Of a DNA stretch of 64,000 nucleotides, positions 1-8,445 are shown in pieces; within the stretch, counting starts at the first letter, position 1; every line of letters begins with the position of its first letter. This DNA comes from Flammeovirga agarivorans (GTDB taxonomy: Bacteria; Bacteroidota; Bacteroidia; Cytophagales; Flammeovirgaceae): the NCBI RefSeq assembly GCF_012641475.1, contig NZ_JABAIL010000002.1, positions 1,040,197-1,104,196 on the forward strand, written 5' to 3'. Made by a program: the position numbers and the translations under genes. Below the pieces are notes generated by a model that did no database searches, was not told the DNA's origin, and saw nothing but the letters and a program-made list of their open reading frames with translations.

Positions 1-178
1 ACAACAAGTCACCTAAATAGTAACCTCCTGCGAGTAAAAGAACAAGCGATAAGCCCATTCCAGCAAACCATCCCATAGATGGGTTACCTTCTACTGGTCG
101 ACAGACATCTTCTGTTATGTCCTTGTATGTTTTACCACCAGTTACCAGTGGTTCACGGACTTTCGATACAATCTGCAT
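1..178 (-). CDS. actC: Alternative complex III subunit ActC, NrfD-like quinol-binding membrane protein (partial, N-terminus only)
   Basis: Only the first 59 codons lie in the window. They read MQIVSKVREPLVTGGKTYKD, then a hydrophobic run (GWFAGMGLSLVLLLAGGYYLG) that opens the first membrane helix. The short soluble leader VREPLVTGGKTY followed by helices is typical of the NrfD/PsrC-like ActC subunit, which holds a quinol site in alternative complex III. The ATG sits 67 bp after the actB stop on the same strand, as expected for the actABC order, so co-transcription is likely. The assignment rests on the leader motif and the neighbours. The rest of the gene lies outside the window. Confidence 0.85.
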   Translation of the reverse strand, partial: MQIVSKVREPLVTGGKTYKDITEDVCRPVEGNPSMGWFAGMGLSLVLLLAGGYYLGDLL

Positions 179-245
179 TTTATCTTATGTAGAGTATGAA
201 TACTAAACTTAATTTGCGAGACCCTCGAGATTAACTCGAAGGTTT

Positions 246-3200
246 CTATGAGTGCTTGGCGTCTTTGTTTCTTACCTTAGCTAGGTAGTAAACGTTAGGA
301 CGTGTATTGATTTCATCTAATACATTGTATGCACGCTCTTTCAATTCACCCTCTAATAGTTGGCGAACTCCAGATTCTGGGTTATTCAAGTCACCAAACT
401 TGATTGCACCAGTCGCACATGCAGAAGCACAAGCTGTTGAAACGTCAGAGTCAACCAATGGACGGCCTTCTCTCTTAGCATTCAACTTACCTGCTTGAGT
501 TCTTTGAACACACATAGAACATTTTTCCATCACACCACGAGAACGAACAGTAACGTCTGGATTTAATACCATCTTACCTAAATCGTTATTCATGTGATAG
601 TCAAACTCCTCATTGTTATGGTATTTGAACCAGTTGAAACGACGTACTTTGTAAGGACAGTTGTTCGCACAGTATTTAGTACCGATACATCTGTTGTAAG
701 TCATTTGGTTCAATCCTTCAGAAGAGTGAGTAGTTGCAGCTACTGGACATACAGTCTCACAAGGAGCGTTGTTACAGTGCTGACACATCATTGGTTGGAA
801 TACTACTTCTGGGTTACGTGCAGCACGCTCCATTTTAGCATAATCCGTTAATGATGCATTTTCTTCCTCAGTAAATTCTTCTTCTGGACGTTGGCTGTAG
901 TAACGGTCAAGACGTAACCAGTGCATCTCACGACGGTTGATTACTTCTTCTTTACCTACGATTGGCACATTGTTTTCAATATGACAAGCAGTTACACATG
1001 CCGAACAACCATCACATGAGTTCAAGTCAATTGCTAATCCCCAGTGGTGATTAGGGTATTCATGAACATCAGCTTCGATTCCTGTTACAGAGTTCCACAA
1101 TAATGCAGTACCTGGCTTTTGTTCTTTCGGTCTGTGATCATCCTTCTTGTAACCGTCATTATTAATATCCCAAGCTGAGATATCTGTAGGTTTTTCTTTT
1201 CCATTATAAGTAGAAATCATTACCTCATGACGAGAAGCAGCAGGGTTCTTCACATATTCTGCTAAAGTAGTTTCTTGGATGATTGACTCACGGCTCATGA
1301 TAGTTTCATGAGTTTGAGTTTGAGCTACTTGCTCAGTTTCACCAGTTGCTACAACAGAAACACCTGAAGTAATAGCATAAGTAGTAAGACCTTTTGCTGA
1401 TAATAATGACATTGCATTGAAACCAGCAGCCTCAGCAGCTACTTTACCTACTTTTTCTTGACCATAACCTAAAGCTACAGCAACTACACCAGATGCAAGA
1501 CCTGGCTGCATAATTACTGGTAGTTTAAACTTACCAGCTTTTGTAGTAACCTCAACAACTTTCTTCTGAGTTTCAAACTCTTGATGAGCTTCTAACTTTT
1601 TAGCATCCTCAGGAGAGATTGCTACGAAGTTACCCCAAGTCACTTTTGTGATTGGATCAGGAGTTTCTTGAATATAAGGGTTGTTAGCCATTGCACCATG
1701 CCCCATTACTGAAGCAGAGTAAGCTACAAATTCCCAATCAGAAGAAGTTTTAAATTTAGCAGCTACTTTGTTACCTGCTGAAGCAGCATCGAATGAAGCA
1801 GAATAATCTACATCACTTGAGCCCGCATCATGAACAGATTTATAGCTACCTGTATTTTCTGTTTCGAAAATACCATTGTGTAATGATCTCACCCAGAATG
1901 ACTGTGCATTTCCTTCGCTAGACTGAAGTGCAAAAATGTCTTTTTTCCAGAATGATTTCACTAACTCATCATACTCTTCTTCAGAACCCATCCAAGTTAA
2001 GAATGAATCTTGAGCTTGACGAGTATTAAAGATTTTGTTGATTGTAGGTTGTGCTACACTGAAATATCCTCTCTTAAATTCTGCATCATTCCATGCTTCC
2101 AAGAAGTGAGTATCAGGTGCATTGAACGTACAAAGAGCAGCTGTTGTATCTAAACGATCATTTGTCGCTACAGAAAGCTTAGCTTTCTTAATACCTGCTG
2201 CAATTTCTTTACCTCTAGCGTAATCATAAACAGGGTTACAGTTATAGAATACAACTGCACCATATTTACCAGCTTTCAATGAATCAACAAATTTGTTCAT
2301 TTGAACATCTGATCCTTGACGAGTGTAAAGAGGAGTATTTAAATCGATAGTCTTACCGTAGTTCGATAACATTTGGTTGATACCGTTCACTAAAAGTTGA
2401 ACATTGATATCATTGATACCTGAAACTACTAAAGACTTACCTTTTGCTTTCAACAATGCCTTAGCAGCACGTGAAATATTAGCGTCTTTGATTGTACCTT
2501 TTACAGTAGCGTTACCTGTAGCCTTTGCAACTGCGTTGTAAAGAGCTGCTACTGCTAATCCTTCTTGCGAAGGTTTTAAAGGTGAACGGTAATCTGCTGC
2601 AGCACCAGTTAATGTCAACATTGTTTCAAAAGAGAACAATTGAGACATTTTCTTCTTGTTTGGTCCTACTTTACGTGTTGCAGAAAAGTCTGTAGAGAAA
2701 ATACCAGGTGCTACCCAGTTTCCTAAGAAGTCAGCATTAAAACTAACTACTACATCTGCTTTTCCGAATGCATAAGAAGGAACAGCTGCTTTACCGAACT
2801 GTTGTTTATTCGCTTCAATAATTGCAGAGTTGTTGTCTTGGTCGTATGTTACTACTTCCGCATTAAACTTATCTGCAAATTGATTTAAAACTTTCTTAGT
2901 TGATGGTGATACGATAGAGTTTGAAACTACCGCTACCTTACCAGCTGCATTTAAACCTTTGATGATTTCCGCATCAGCCTTTTTCCAAGTAGTTTTTACA
3001 CCACCCTTAGAAGGATCTTTTGCTCTAGACTCATCATAAAGTCCCATAATAGATGCATTCGCACGAGCAGTAATAGCTCCGTTTGAATACTTAGAGAATG
3101 TGTTACCTTCAATAAAGATAGGACGACCTTCTCTAGTCTTAACTACTACAGGCATTGCATCAGAACCGTTGAAGAAAGTTGAAGCATAATAGTTTGCTAC

Positions 3201-3464
3201 ACCTGGATCAACGTTTTCTGGCTTATTTAGGTAAGGAATAGCCTTCTTAACTGGAGCCTCACAAGCTGCTAAAGAAACCGCAGCTACAGAGAATCCCATT
3301 ACTTTTAAGAAGTCTCGTCTGTTGCTTTTGAATTCCCCTTCCGAGTTATCTCCGTAAGCATCTTTAATAGGAAGGTGCTCTGGGAATTCTTTGTCAGCAT
3401 ATTTTACAAATTCAGGGTTGTTGGTTAGTTGCTCAACACCCTTCCAATATTCTTTCTTTGCCAT
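246..3464 (-). CDS. actB: Alternative complex III iron-sulfur subunit ActB (molybdopterin-oxidoreductase-like, TAT signal)
   Basis: This 1072-residue protein is the large periplasmic iron-sulfur subunit of alternative complex III, which oxidises quinol and passes electrons to cytochrome c or an oxidase. A twin-arginine motif (NRRDFLKVMGF, residues 48-58) is followed by a hydrophobic stretch ending in AAC. The middle (about 90-780) resembles a molybdopterin oxidoreductase fold; in this family it binds no cofactor. The C-terminal part (about 810-1040) has four ferredoxin cysteine groups: CDGCSACVTAC, CQHCNNAPCETVCP, CIGTKYCANNCP and CSMC..CASAC. The N-terminal and C-terminal parts are fused, as usual for ActB. 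It lies between actA and actC, 60 bp after actA. Confidence 0.95.
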   Translation of the reverse strand: MAKKEYWKGVEQLTNNPEFVKYADKEFPEHLPIKDAYGDNSEGEFKSNRRDFLKVMGFSVAAVSLAACEAPVKKAIPYLNKPENVDPGVANYYASTFFNGSDAMPVVVKTREGRPIFIEGNTFSKYSNGAITARANASIMGLYDESRAKDPSKGGVKTTWKKADAEIIKGLNAAGKVAVVSNSIVSPSTKKVLNQFADKFNAEVVTYDQDNNSAIIEANKQQFGKAAVPSYAFGKADVVVSFNADFLGNWVAPGIFSTDFSATRKVGPNKKKMSQLFSFETMLTLTGAAADYRSPLKPSQEGLAVAALYNAVAKATGNATVKGTIKDANISRAAKALLKAKGKSLVVSGINDINVQLLVNGINQMLSNYGKTIDLNTPLYTRQGSDVQMNKFVDSLKAGKYGAVVFYNCNPVYDYARGKEIAAGIKKAKLSVATNDRLDTTAALCTFNAPDTHFLEAWNDAEFKRGYFSVAQPTINKIFNTRQAQDSFLTWMGSEEEYDELVKSFWKKDIFALQSSEGNAQSFWVRSLHNGIFETENTGSYKSVHDAGSSDVDYSASFDAASAGNKVAAKFKTSSDWEFVAYSASVMGHGAMANNPYIQETPDPITKVTWGNFVAISPEDAKKLEAHQEFETQKKVVEVTTKAGKFKLPVIMQPGLASGVVAVALGYGQEKVGKVAAEAAGFNAMSLLSAKGLTTYAITSGVSVVATGETEQVAQTQTHETIMSRESIIQETTLAEYVKNPAASRHEVMISTYNGKEKPTDISAWDINNDGYKKDDHRPKEQKPGTALLWNSVTGIEADVHEYPNHHWGLAIDLNSCDGCSACVTACHIENNVPIVGKEEVINRREMHWLRLDRYYSQRPEEEFTEEENASLTDYAKMERAARNPEVVFQPMMCQHCNNAPCETVCPVAATTHSSEGLNQMTYNRCIGTKYCANNCPYKVRRFNWFKYHNNEEFDYHMNNDLGKMVLNPDVTVRSRGVMEKCSMCVQRTQAGKLNAKREGRPLVDSDVSTACASACATGAIKFGDLNNPESGVRQLLEGELKERAYNVLDEINTRPNVYYLAKVRNKDAKHS

Positions 3465-3524
3465 TTCTCTGTTGTAGAAAATCTGTTGAAAGCTTAGTGA
3501 ACAAAAGGTCCAAAAAGCGACAAA

Positions 3525-4775
3525 TTAGTAGTGACATTTAGCACACTCTAAACCACCAATGTCTTTTACTTTCATTGGTTCTTTAGAAGTAGCATCGTGC
3601 ATTTCTACCATCTTGTCATAATACGCATTACCTTTTGCGTTTACATCTGTCTTACGGTGACAGTCGATACACCAACCCATTGTTAATAATGAATGTTGTT
3701 GTACTACTTCCATCTTCTCGATTTCACCGTGACAAGTTTGACACTCGACACCACCAACTTTTACGTGTTGAGAGTGGTTGAAATACGCTAAATCTGGCAA
3801 GTTGTGAACACGTACCCATTGGATAGGCTCGTCATTCTCAATCGCTGCATAGATTTTTTGGATCTCAGGCGAGTTTTGACGGATACTGTTGTGACAGTTC
3901 ATACAGATGTTCGCTGAAGGGATGTTCGCGTTTTTAGATTTTTCTACACCTGTGTGACAGTACTTACAATCAATCTCGTAATAACCTGCGTGAAGCTTGT
4001 GTGAGAATTTGATTGGTTGATCTGGAGCATATCCTTGTTGTACACCGATAGCGAATAAAGCATCAATAGTTACTTTAGCTACTACCATTACGAATACAAA
4101 AGAAGATAGTCCGATGAAAATTTGGCTTTTGAAGATAGCTGCTAAGCTAAACTTCTCATTGATGTATGCCTCATCTTCTGGATCAAGACCTTTTTGTTGT
4201 CTTAAGTATTGAGTTAAAACGTTAGCTAAAACTACTAATACAATTAAGACTACACCTAGTAAAACTAGTAAACCGATAATCACTCCAACTAATAAGTTAG
4301 AAGAAACTACCATACCTTGAGGAGCTGCTGCTGCCTCACCTGTAGCGTCTGCTGCTGCAGCTGCCGGTTTAGCTGGACCTTTTATCGTCGCATCTTTAAC
4401 ATATGCTAAAACCTGTAAGATCTCTTCATCTGAAAGATCTTGGTTAGGCATAATAGTAGGTTTGAACTGATCGTATAATGCTACTGCGTAAGCATCACCA
4501 CTTTCAATTGTTTTACCTGGATGTTTGATAAAGTTAGTCAGCCACTTGACATCACGACGCTCATAAACATTCTTCAGCGCCGGCCCGACGCCCTTTTCGT
4601 GTACTTGGTGACAGGAAGAACAGTTTCCATCGAAAAGTTCCATCCCGGCCGAGATTGCTGCTTCATCAGTAGGAATGCCATCACCCTGTCCAAACACTGA
4701 TGTGCTTGCCAAGAGTAATCCGCATACTACTGCCAATATAGAACGCAACCTTAATACACTTCTGCCGATACTCAT
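3525..4775 (-). CDS. actA: Alternative complex III multiheme cytochrome c subunit ActA (six heme motifs)
   Basis: The protein is membrane-anchored and periplasmic and carries electrons within alternative complex III. A signal peptide ends near residue 30 (ASTSVFGQ). A class I cytochrome domain follows with CSSCH at 52-56 and a methionine ligand candidate in IMPNQ. Two hydrophobic helices come next (VSSNLLVGVIIGLLVLLG and IFIGLSSFVFVMVVAK), then five more CxxCH sites: CKYCH, CMNCH, CQTCH, CIDCH and CAKCH at the very end. Six hemes are therefore expected: a monoheme domain fused to the pentaheme part. An upstream in-frame ATG at 4835 is rejected because it falls inside the promoter's TAGTTTTG box. 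The start at 4775 gives a clean signal peptide and a leader of about 50 nt. First gene of the act operon. Confidence 0.93.
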   Translation of the reverse strand: MSIGRSVLRLRSILAVVCGLLLASTSVFGQGDGIPTDEAAISAGMELFDGNCSSCHQVHEKGVGPALKNVYERRDVKWLTNFIKHPGKTIESGDAYAVALYDQFKPTIMPNQDLSDEEILQVLAYVKDATIKGPAKPAAAAADATGEAAAAPQGMVVSSNLLVGVIIGLLVLLGVVLIVLVVLANVLTQYLRQQKGLDPEDEAYINEKFSLAAIFKSQIFIGLSSFVFVMVVAKVTIDALFAIGVQQGYAPDQPIKFSHKLHAGYYEIDCKYCHTGVEKSKNANIPSANICMNCHNSIRQNSPEIQKIYAAIENDEPIQWVRVHNLPDLAYFNHSQHVKVGGVECQTCHGEIEKMEVVQQHSLLTMGWCIDCHRKTDVNAKGNAYYDKMVEMHDATSKEPMKVKDIGGLECAKCHY

Positions 4776-4832
4776 ACCATTGAAGTTTTTATACAAAAAA
4801 TTAGATGAAATATGCAATTGTACATTCGAGTG

Positions 4833-4863
4833 CAAAACTAATACGGGTACAACTTATTTCAAA
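4833..4863 (-). promoter_or_regulatory. Bacteroidota-type promoter of the act operon
   Basis: On the minus strand TTTG (4863-4860) and TAGTTTTG (4840-4833) are separated by exactly 19 bp, matching the Bacteroidota -33/-7 consensus. Transcription would begin near 4826, about 50 nt before the actA ATG at 4775. Confidence 0.75.
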
Positions 4864-5341
4864 CTTGTAAACAAATTGGCATTTAATGATAAAAACACAA
4901 ATATTAACCGCTAATCATTTTCATTTCAGCAACTTACGAGTAAAATAGTGCAATATTTTCTTGTTTAGAATAATTCCAAATTACAAAATTTAATGACATT
5001 TGACATCTTTTTACTAATAATCAATATCAGTAAAATGTGTCAACACTCTTAAATTTTGCTAACAAGCTTAAATACTCGGTTGAACAAATATTCAAGTTAA
5101 TAGATTAAAAACAGGGTATATTGAAAATAACAACGGGTTGATATCGCTAATCAAAGGAATTTGGAAGCAAGAAATGAACACACTATAAACTAAATATACT
5201 ACTCTAATAAGTTATCAATATCTTAAAATAATACTTCCATTTTTTTTAAAAGTGAACTAAGTTTCAACTTAGAAAATCCTCACTGAATCAACTTATGTTT
5301 TGCACTTTAAAATGTGTAACGGGAAAGAAATTAGTGCAAAT
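4864..5341. other. Gene-free AT-rich stretch between actA and tRNA-Cys
   Basis: No convincing coding region, RNA gene or repeat is visible here. It is very AT-rich, and short open frames lack family resemblance and normal codon use. It probably carries upstream control sequence for the act operon only. Confidence 0.6.
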
Positions 5342-5376
5342 AAAAAAGGCCCGAACTATTTCTAGATCGGGCCTTT
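5342..5376 (-). terminator. Rho-independent terminator of tRNA-Cys
   Basis: A 10-bp stem (AAAGGCCCGA paired with TCGGGCCTTT) with a 12-nt loop is followed on the minus strand by a run of six T. It lies 5 nt after the tRNA 3' end. Confidence 0.9.
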
Positions 5377-5380
5377 GTAG

Positions 5381-5451
5381 AGGTGCCAGGCGGATTCGAA
5401 CCGCCGTACGCGGTTTTGCAGACCGATGCCTAGCCACTCGGCCATGGCACC
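5381..5451 (-). tRNA. tRNA-Cys (GCA)
   Basis: The 71-nt cloverleaf has a 7-bp acceptor stem (GGTGCCA with TGGCACC), an anticodon loop CTGCAAA giving anticodon GCA, and a T-arm with GGTTCGAATCC. The CCA end is not encoded. It is flanked by its own promoter and terminator, so it is a single-gene unit. Confidence 0.95.
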
Positions 5452-5471
5452 CTTTACCTTGTAAGACGATG

Positions 5472-5503
5472 CAAAAGTAATACATCAATTTTAATCTCCC
5501 AAA
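5472..5503 (-). promoter_or_regulatory. Promoter of tRNA-Cys
   Basis: On the minus strand TTTG (5503-5500) and TACTTTTG (5479-5472) are 20 bp apart, a full match to the Bacteroidota consensus. The predicted start of transcription is near 5465, just before the tRNA. Confidence 0.75.
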
Positions 5504-5607
5504 CGAATATTCAAAAAAAAGAGTAAATAAAATTTAAGTTTCTGTATACCAAAACAGTAATTTCGTATATAAATTGATTTTATTGTTATTCGGGGATATA
5601 ATTCATA

Positions 5608-5637
5608 TTTAGAACTAAATTATAATATCTATTTTTG
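5608..5637 (+). promoter_or_regulatory. Likely promoter of the acyl-CoA thioesterase gene
   Basis: TATTTTTG at 5630-5637 matches the -7 element TAnnTTTG. The -33 element is weaker (TTTA at 5608-5611, 18-bp spacer). It would give a short leader before the ATG at 5661. Confidence 0.5.
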
Positions 5638-5660
5638 CCCAACTATATATTTAAACACAT

Positions 5661-6194
5661 ATGAAATTGGAGAAAAAAGCAAAAGAATCATTTGTAACAA
5701 GTGCCGAAATGGTACTTCCTAACGACACGAACCCTTTAAATAATCTAATGGGTGGTAGATTATTACATTTAATGGATGTGGTCGCAGCTATTTCTGCTCA
5801 GAAACATTCCAATAGAATTGTCGTAACTGCTTCAGTAGATAATGTTTCTTTTAAACATTCTCCTGCACTAGGCGATACAGTTACTCTAGAAGCTCATGTA
5901 ACAAGAGCATTTAACTCATCTATGGAAGTCTTTATTAGGGTCTGGAGCGAAAATATTCCGAATGGGACCAAGGTAGAAACAAACAACGCATTTTTCACAT
6001 TTGTGGCTGTAGATCAATCTGGAAGACCGATCACAGTACCAAAGCTTATACCTGAAACAAAGGAAGAAAAAAGACTCTATGAGGGGGCTTTACAGAGAAG
6101 AGAAGTTAGGTTGATGATGGCTGGTAGGATCAAAGCAAAAGATGCCACATCATTACATTCAATATTTGAAGATTACAAGAATGGAGCGGAATAG
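5661..6194 (+). CDS. Acyl-CoA thioesterase, hotdog fold (YciA/BACH type)
   Basis: This 177-residue protein is a cytoplasmic hotdog-fold thioesterase that hydrolyses acyl-CoA to free fatty acid and CoA. The hallmark is near residues 20-45: NDTNPLNNLMGGRLLHLMD, with the catalytic Asn/Asp region followed by the long hotdog helix. It continues with VTASVDNVSFKHSPALGD, typical of the acyl-CoA hydrolase family. Length fits a single-hotdog YciA-like enzyme with a short C-terminal extension. It stands alone on the plus strand between tRNA-Cys and a bidirectional terminator. Chain-length preference cannot be read from the sequence. Confidence 0.88.
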   Translation: MKLEKKAKESFVTSAEMVLPNDTNPLNNLMGGRLLHLMDVVAAISAQKHSNRIVVTASVDNVSFKHSPALGDTVTLEAHVTRAFNSSMEVFIRVWSENIPNGTKVETNNAFFTFVAVDQSGRPITVPKLIPETKEEKRLYEGALQRREVRLMMAGRIKAKDATSLHSIFEDYKNGAE

Positions 6195-6226
6195 AAAAGC
6201 TATTCTTCACCATTAATCTTATATAT

Positions 6227-6258
6227 AAAAAGGTCACCTTTTACAAGGTGACCTTTTT
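6227..6258. terminator. Bidirectional terminator between the thioesterase gene and pheS
   Basis: A perfect 14-bp stem (AAAAAGGTCACCTT with AAGGTGACCTTTTT) has a 4-nt loop and A/T tails on both sides. It serves the convergent plus-strand thioesterase and minus-strand pheS. Confidence 0.9.
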
Positions 6259-6283
6259 AATTTCATCTAATTTATAATTTTGC

Positions 6284-7303
6284 TTATAAAGCTGAGAATT
6301 GACGTAAGAATCTAAGATCATTCTCAGTAAATAACCTTAAATCATTGATTCTGTATTTCAACATCGTCATACGTTCAATACCCATACCGAAAGCAAAACC
6401 TGTATATTCTTCAGGATCAATACCCGAAGCTTTTAATACGTTTGGATCTACCATTCCGCATCCTCCAATTTCTACCCATCCAGTATACTTACAGATGTTA
6501 CATCCTTTACCACTACAAACAGTACAGCTCACATCAAGTTCGGCTGATGGCTCTGTGAATGGGAAGTATGATGGTCTTAATCTAATTTTAGTATTAGGAC
6601 CGAAGAATTCTTTTGCGAAATAATATAAAGTATCTTTTAAATCTTTGAAAGATACATTCTTATCAATATATAAACCTTCTACTTGGTGGAAGATACAGTG
6701 TGCTCTAGCTGAAATAGTTTCATTTCTGTATACTCTACCAGGAGATAAAGTTCTAATTGGAGGCTTTTGATTTTCCATCACACGTACTTGCACTGAAGAA
6801 GTGTGAGTACGAAGAGCAATATCAGGATCTTTCTCGATAAAGAAAGTATCTTGCATTTCTCTAGCAGGGTGATTTGGAGGAAAATTTAAAGCAGAGAAGT
6901 TGTGCCAATCGTCTTCGATTTCTGGACCTTCAGAGATATTGAAGCCAACACGCTCGAAGATTCTTGAAATTTCCTCACGAACTTTTGTAATTGGGTGAAC
7001 AGAACCCATTTCGTTAGGAATATTTGGCAACGTTAAATCACTGTGCTCAATATCTGAAGCTTGTAAAGACTCTAAAGTATCTTGAAGCTCATTAAATTTA
7101 TCTTGAGCAGCGTTTTTTAAAGCATTCACTGTTTGTCCAAAAGTCTTTCTTTCTTCTGGAGCGATTTCTTTCATTTTTGAAAAAAGATCAGCGATAATAC
7201 CTTTTCTACCAACAACACCTACACGGAATTCTTCCAGCTCTTCTTTAGTTGCAGCTGTAGCCTTCTCTATTTGTTCTTCAATTTTTTTTATCTGCTCAAG
7301 CAT
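6284..7303 (-). CDS. pheS: Phenylalanine--tRNA ligase alpha subunit
   Basis: Catalytic subunit of phenylalanyl-tRNA synthetase, about 339 residues. The N-terminal 90 residues form the tRNA-binding coiled coil. The class II core follows, with motif 2 around ARAHCIFHQVEGLYID and motif 3 GFAFGMGIERMTMLKY near the C-terminus. A CTVCSGKGCNICK cysteine cluster is the usual insert in many bacterial PheS. I chose MLEQIKKIEE at 7303 over the ATG three codons upstream because it gives the conventional N-terminus; the difference is minor. No pheT lies next to it, so the beta subunit must be elsewhere. Confidence 0.97.
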   Translation of the reverse strand: MLEQIKKIEEQIEKATAATKEELEEFRVGVVGRKGIIADLFSKMKEIAPEERKTFGQTVNALKNAAQDKFNELQDTLESLQASDIEHSDLTLPNIPNEMGSVHPITKVREEISRIFERVGFNISEGPEIEDDWHNFSALNFPPNHPAREMQDTFFIEKDPDIALRTHTSSVQVRVMENQKPPIRTLSPGRVYRNETISARAHCIFHQVEGLYIDKNVSFKDLKDTLYYFAKEFFGPNTKIRLRPSYFPFTEPSAELDVSCTVCSGKGCNICKYTGWVEIGGCGMVDPNVLKASGIDPEEYTGFAFGMGIERMTMLKYRINDLRLFTENDLRFLRQFSAL

Positions 7304-7484
7304 AATTTCCAATTATATATTGAGAGTGGTCAAACCACACAAAATTCAATTTATTAGTAAGTAAGATATAATACCATCCCACTTCAACTCGCAAATTTAA
7401 AAACTTTCTTATGGTATAACACGAGTTAGGTCATAAAAACCTATTTATGTTCAACTTTTTTATGAATCTTTTCTTATAAAAAAG

Positions 7485-7523
7485 AAAAAACGCTCCTTAC
7501 CAAGCGGTAATGAAGCGTTTTTT
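7485..7523 (-). terminator. Terminator of the FKBP gene
   Basis: A two-part stem (AAAAAACGCT with AGCGTTTTTT, inner TTACC with GGTAA, loop AAGC) ends in a T-run on the minus strand. It lies about 40 bp after the FKBP stop. Confidence 0.85.
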
Positions 7524-7561
7524 ATATTCAAAGGGAATCGAATCCCGATAAATCACTTTAA

Positions 7562-8026
7562 CTAGCAGTTGCAGTTTCCGTCCTCACACTCAGCGTCGTC
7601 ACAAACTTCAACTAATTCGATATCGAAGTTTAAGTCTTTACCCGCCATTGGAGAGTTAGCATCAACTTTGATGATTTCTTCAGTCAATTCAACAACAGTT
7701 GCTGGAATTGGACCTTGAGGGCTTTGTAAACCAATTTGATCACCTACGTTAGGGTTCATATCTGCAGGGATGTCGCTACGCTTGAACTCGATGATTAAAT
7801 CTTCACGAGCAGGACCGTAAGCTTCGTCACATGGGATATTTACTGACTTCTTGTCACCAACTTTCATACCTTCTACAGCTGCGTCAAATCCTTTGATCAT
7901 TTGACCTGCACCTACAGTGAAAGCGATTGGTTCATTTCTGTCATAAGATGAATCAAATTTATCACCATTGTTTAAAGTACCTAAGTAATGTACTTTAACT
8001 TTTTTTCCCTTTTCAGCTACTGACAT
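7562..8026 (-). CDS. FKBP-type peptidyl-prolyl cis-trans isomerase, SlyD-like
   Basis: A 154-residue cytoplasmic proline isomerase and chaperone of the SlyD/FkpB type. The FKBP half-domains (VKVHYLGTLNNGDKFDSSYD, and IKGFDAAVEGMKVGDKKSV) enclose the insert-in-flap region typical of SlyD. The tail EVCDDAECEDGNCNC is cysteine- and acid-rich, suggesting metal binding as in SlyD tails, although the histidine-rich type is absent. I start at the ATG at 8026 because the ATG at 8080 lies within the promoter's -7 box. It is followed by a strong terminator and stands alone as a transcription unit. Confidence 0.92.
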   Translation of the reverse strand: MSVAEKGKKVKVHYLGTLNNGDKFDSSYDRNEPIAFTVGAGQMIKGFDAAVEGMKVGDKKSVNIPCDEAYGPAREDLIIEFKRSDIPADMNPNVGDQIGLQSPQGPIPATVVELTEEIIKVDANSPMAGKDLNFDIELVEVCDDAECEDGNCNC

Positions 8027-8077
8027 TTGTCTATACTTTAGAATGTTAAGAGCGAACACCCGCTCTAAAATCGTGTG

Positions 8078-8108
8078 CAAAAATACAAAGATGTCAAAGG
8101 TTTACAAT
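8078..8108 (-). promoter_or_regulatory. Promoter of the FKBP gene
   Basis: On the minus strand TATTTTTG (8085-8078) matches the -7 element, and ATTG lies 19 bp upstream as a near match to TTTG. It places the transcription start near 8071 and thereby excludes the ATG at 8080. Confidence 0.6.
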
Positions 8109-8177
8109 AGTTGATTAATAGTTATTTAAAAGTATAATGAAAAATTATCCCTTCAGCACTAGTAATCAATCAATTAA

Positions 8178-8432
8178 CTACTTTTTCTTTTTAAAAAGTA
8201 CTACTAAACCATCCGTATAACTGAAACCCCAGCCACCTGAACCTACGTTCGATGAACTTGCTGAAGATATTGGCGTTACACTTACAAGTTTATAACCTTT
8301 TGCAGCATATTTGTTCACACATTCTTCTAATAAAGTAGCCGTACCGTCTCCGCTTACTTTCACTGATCTTAGACGATCAGAAGTAGTACGTCTAGATTCT
8401 TTCTTTGTTTTTAAGTATACCGTTTTGTACAT
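8178..8432 (-). CDS. Small hypothetical protein, DUF4177-like
   Basis: An 84-residue soluble protein of unknown function. The N-terminus MYKTVYLKTKKES and the centre LLEECVNKYAAKGYKLVSVTPI resemble the DUF4177 pattern of a starting beta strand, a helix, then GxxLVSV. The tail has a serine/glycine-rich stretch and a KKKK end. I chose the start at 8432; the ATG 11 codons upstream would overlap the methyltransferase gene and adds a non-conserved leader. It lies 13 bp after that gene and is probably co-transcribed with it. The function is not known. Confidence 0.6.
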   Translation of the reverse strand: MYKTVYLKTKKESRRTTSDRLRSVKVSGDGTATLLEECVNKYAAKGYKLVSVTPISSASSSNVGSGGWGFSYTDGLVVLFKKKK

Positions 8433-8445
8433 AAGATTTGATAGT

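Noticed and set aside
4675..4914. Plus-strand open frame antisense to the 5' end of actA
   Set aside because: It overlaps a strong signal peptide gene on the other strand and runs through the act promoter.
5288..5488. Open frames over the tRNA-Cys region on both strands
   Set aside because: They cross the tRNA, its terminator and promoter, with no protein-like composition.
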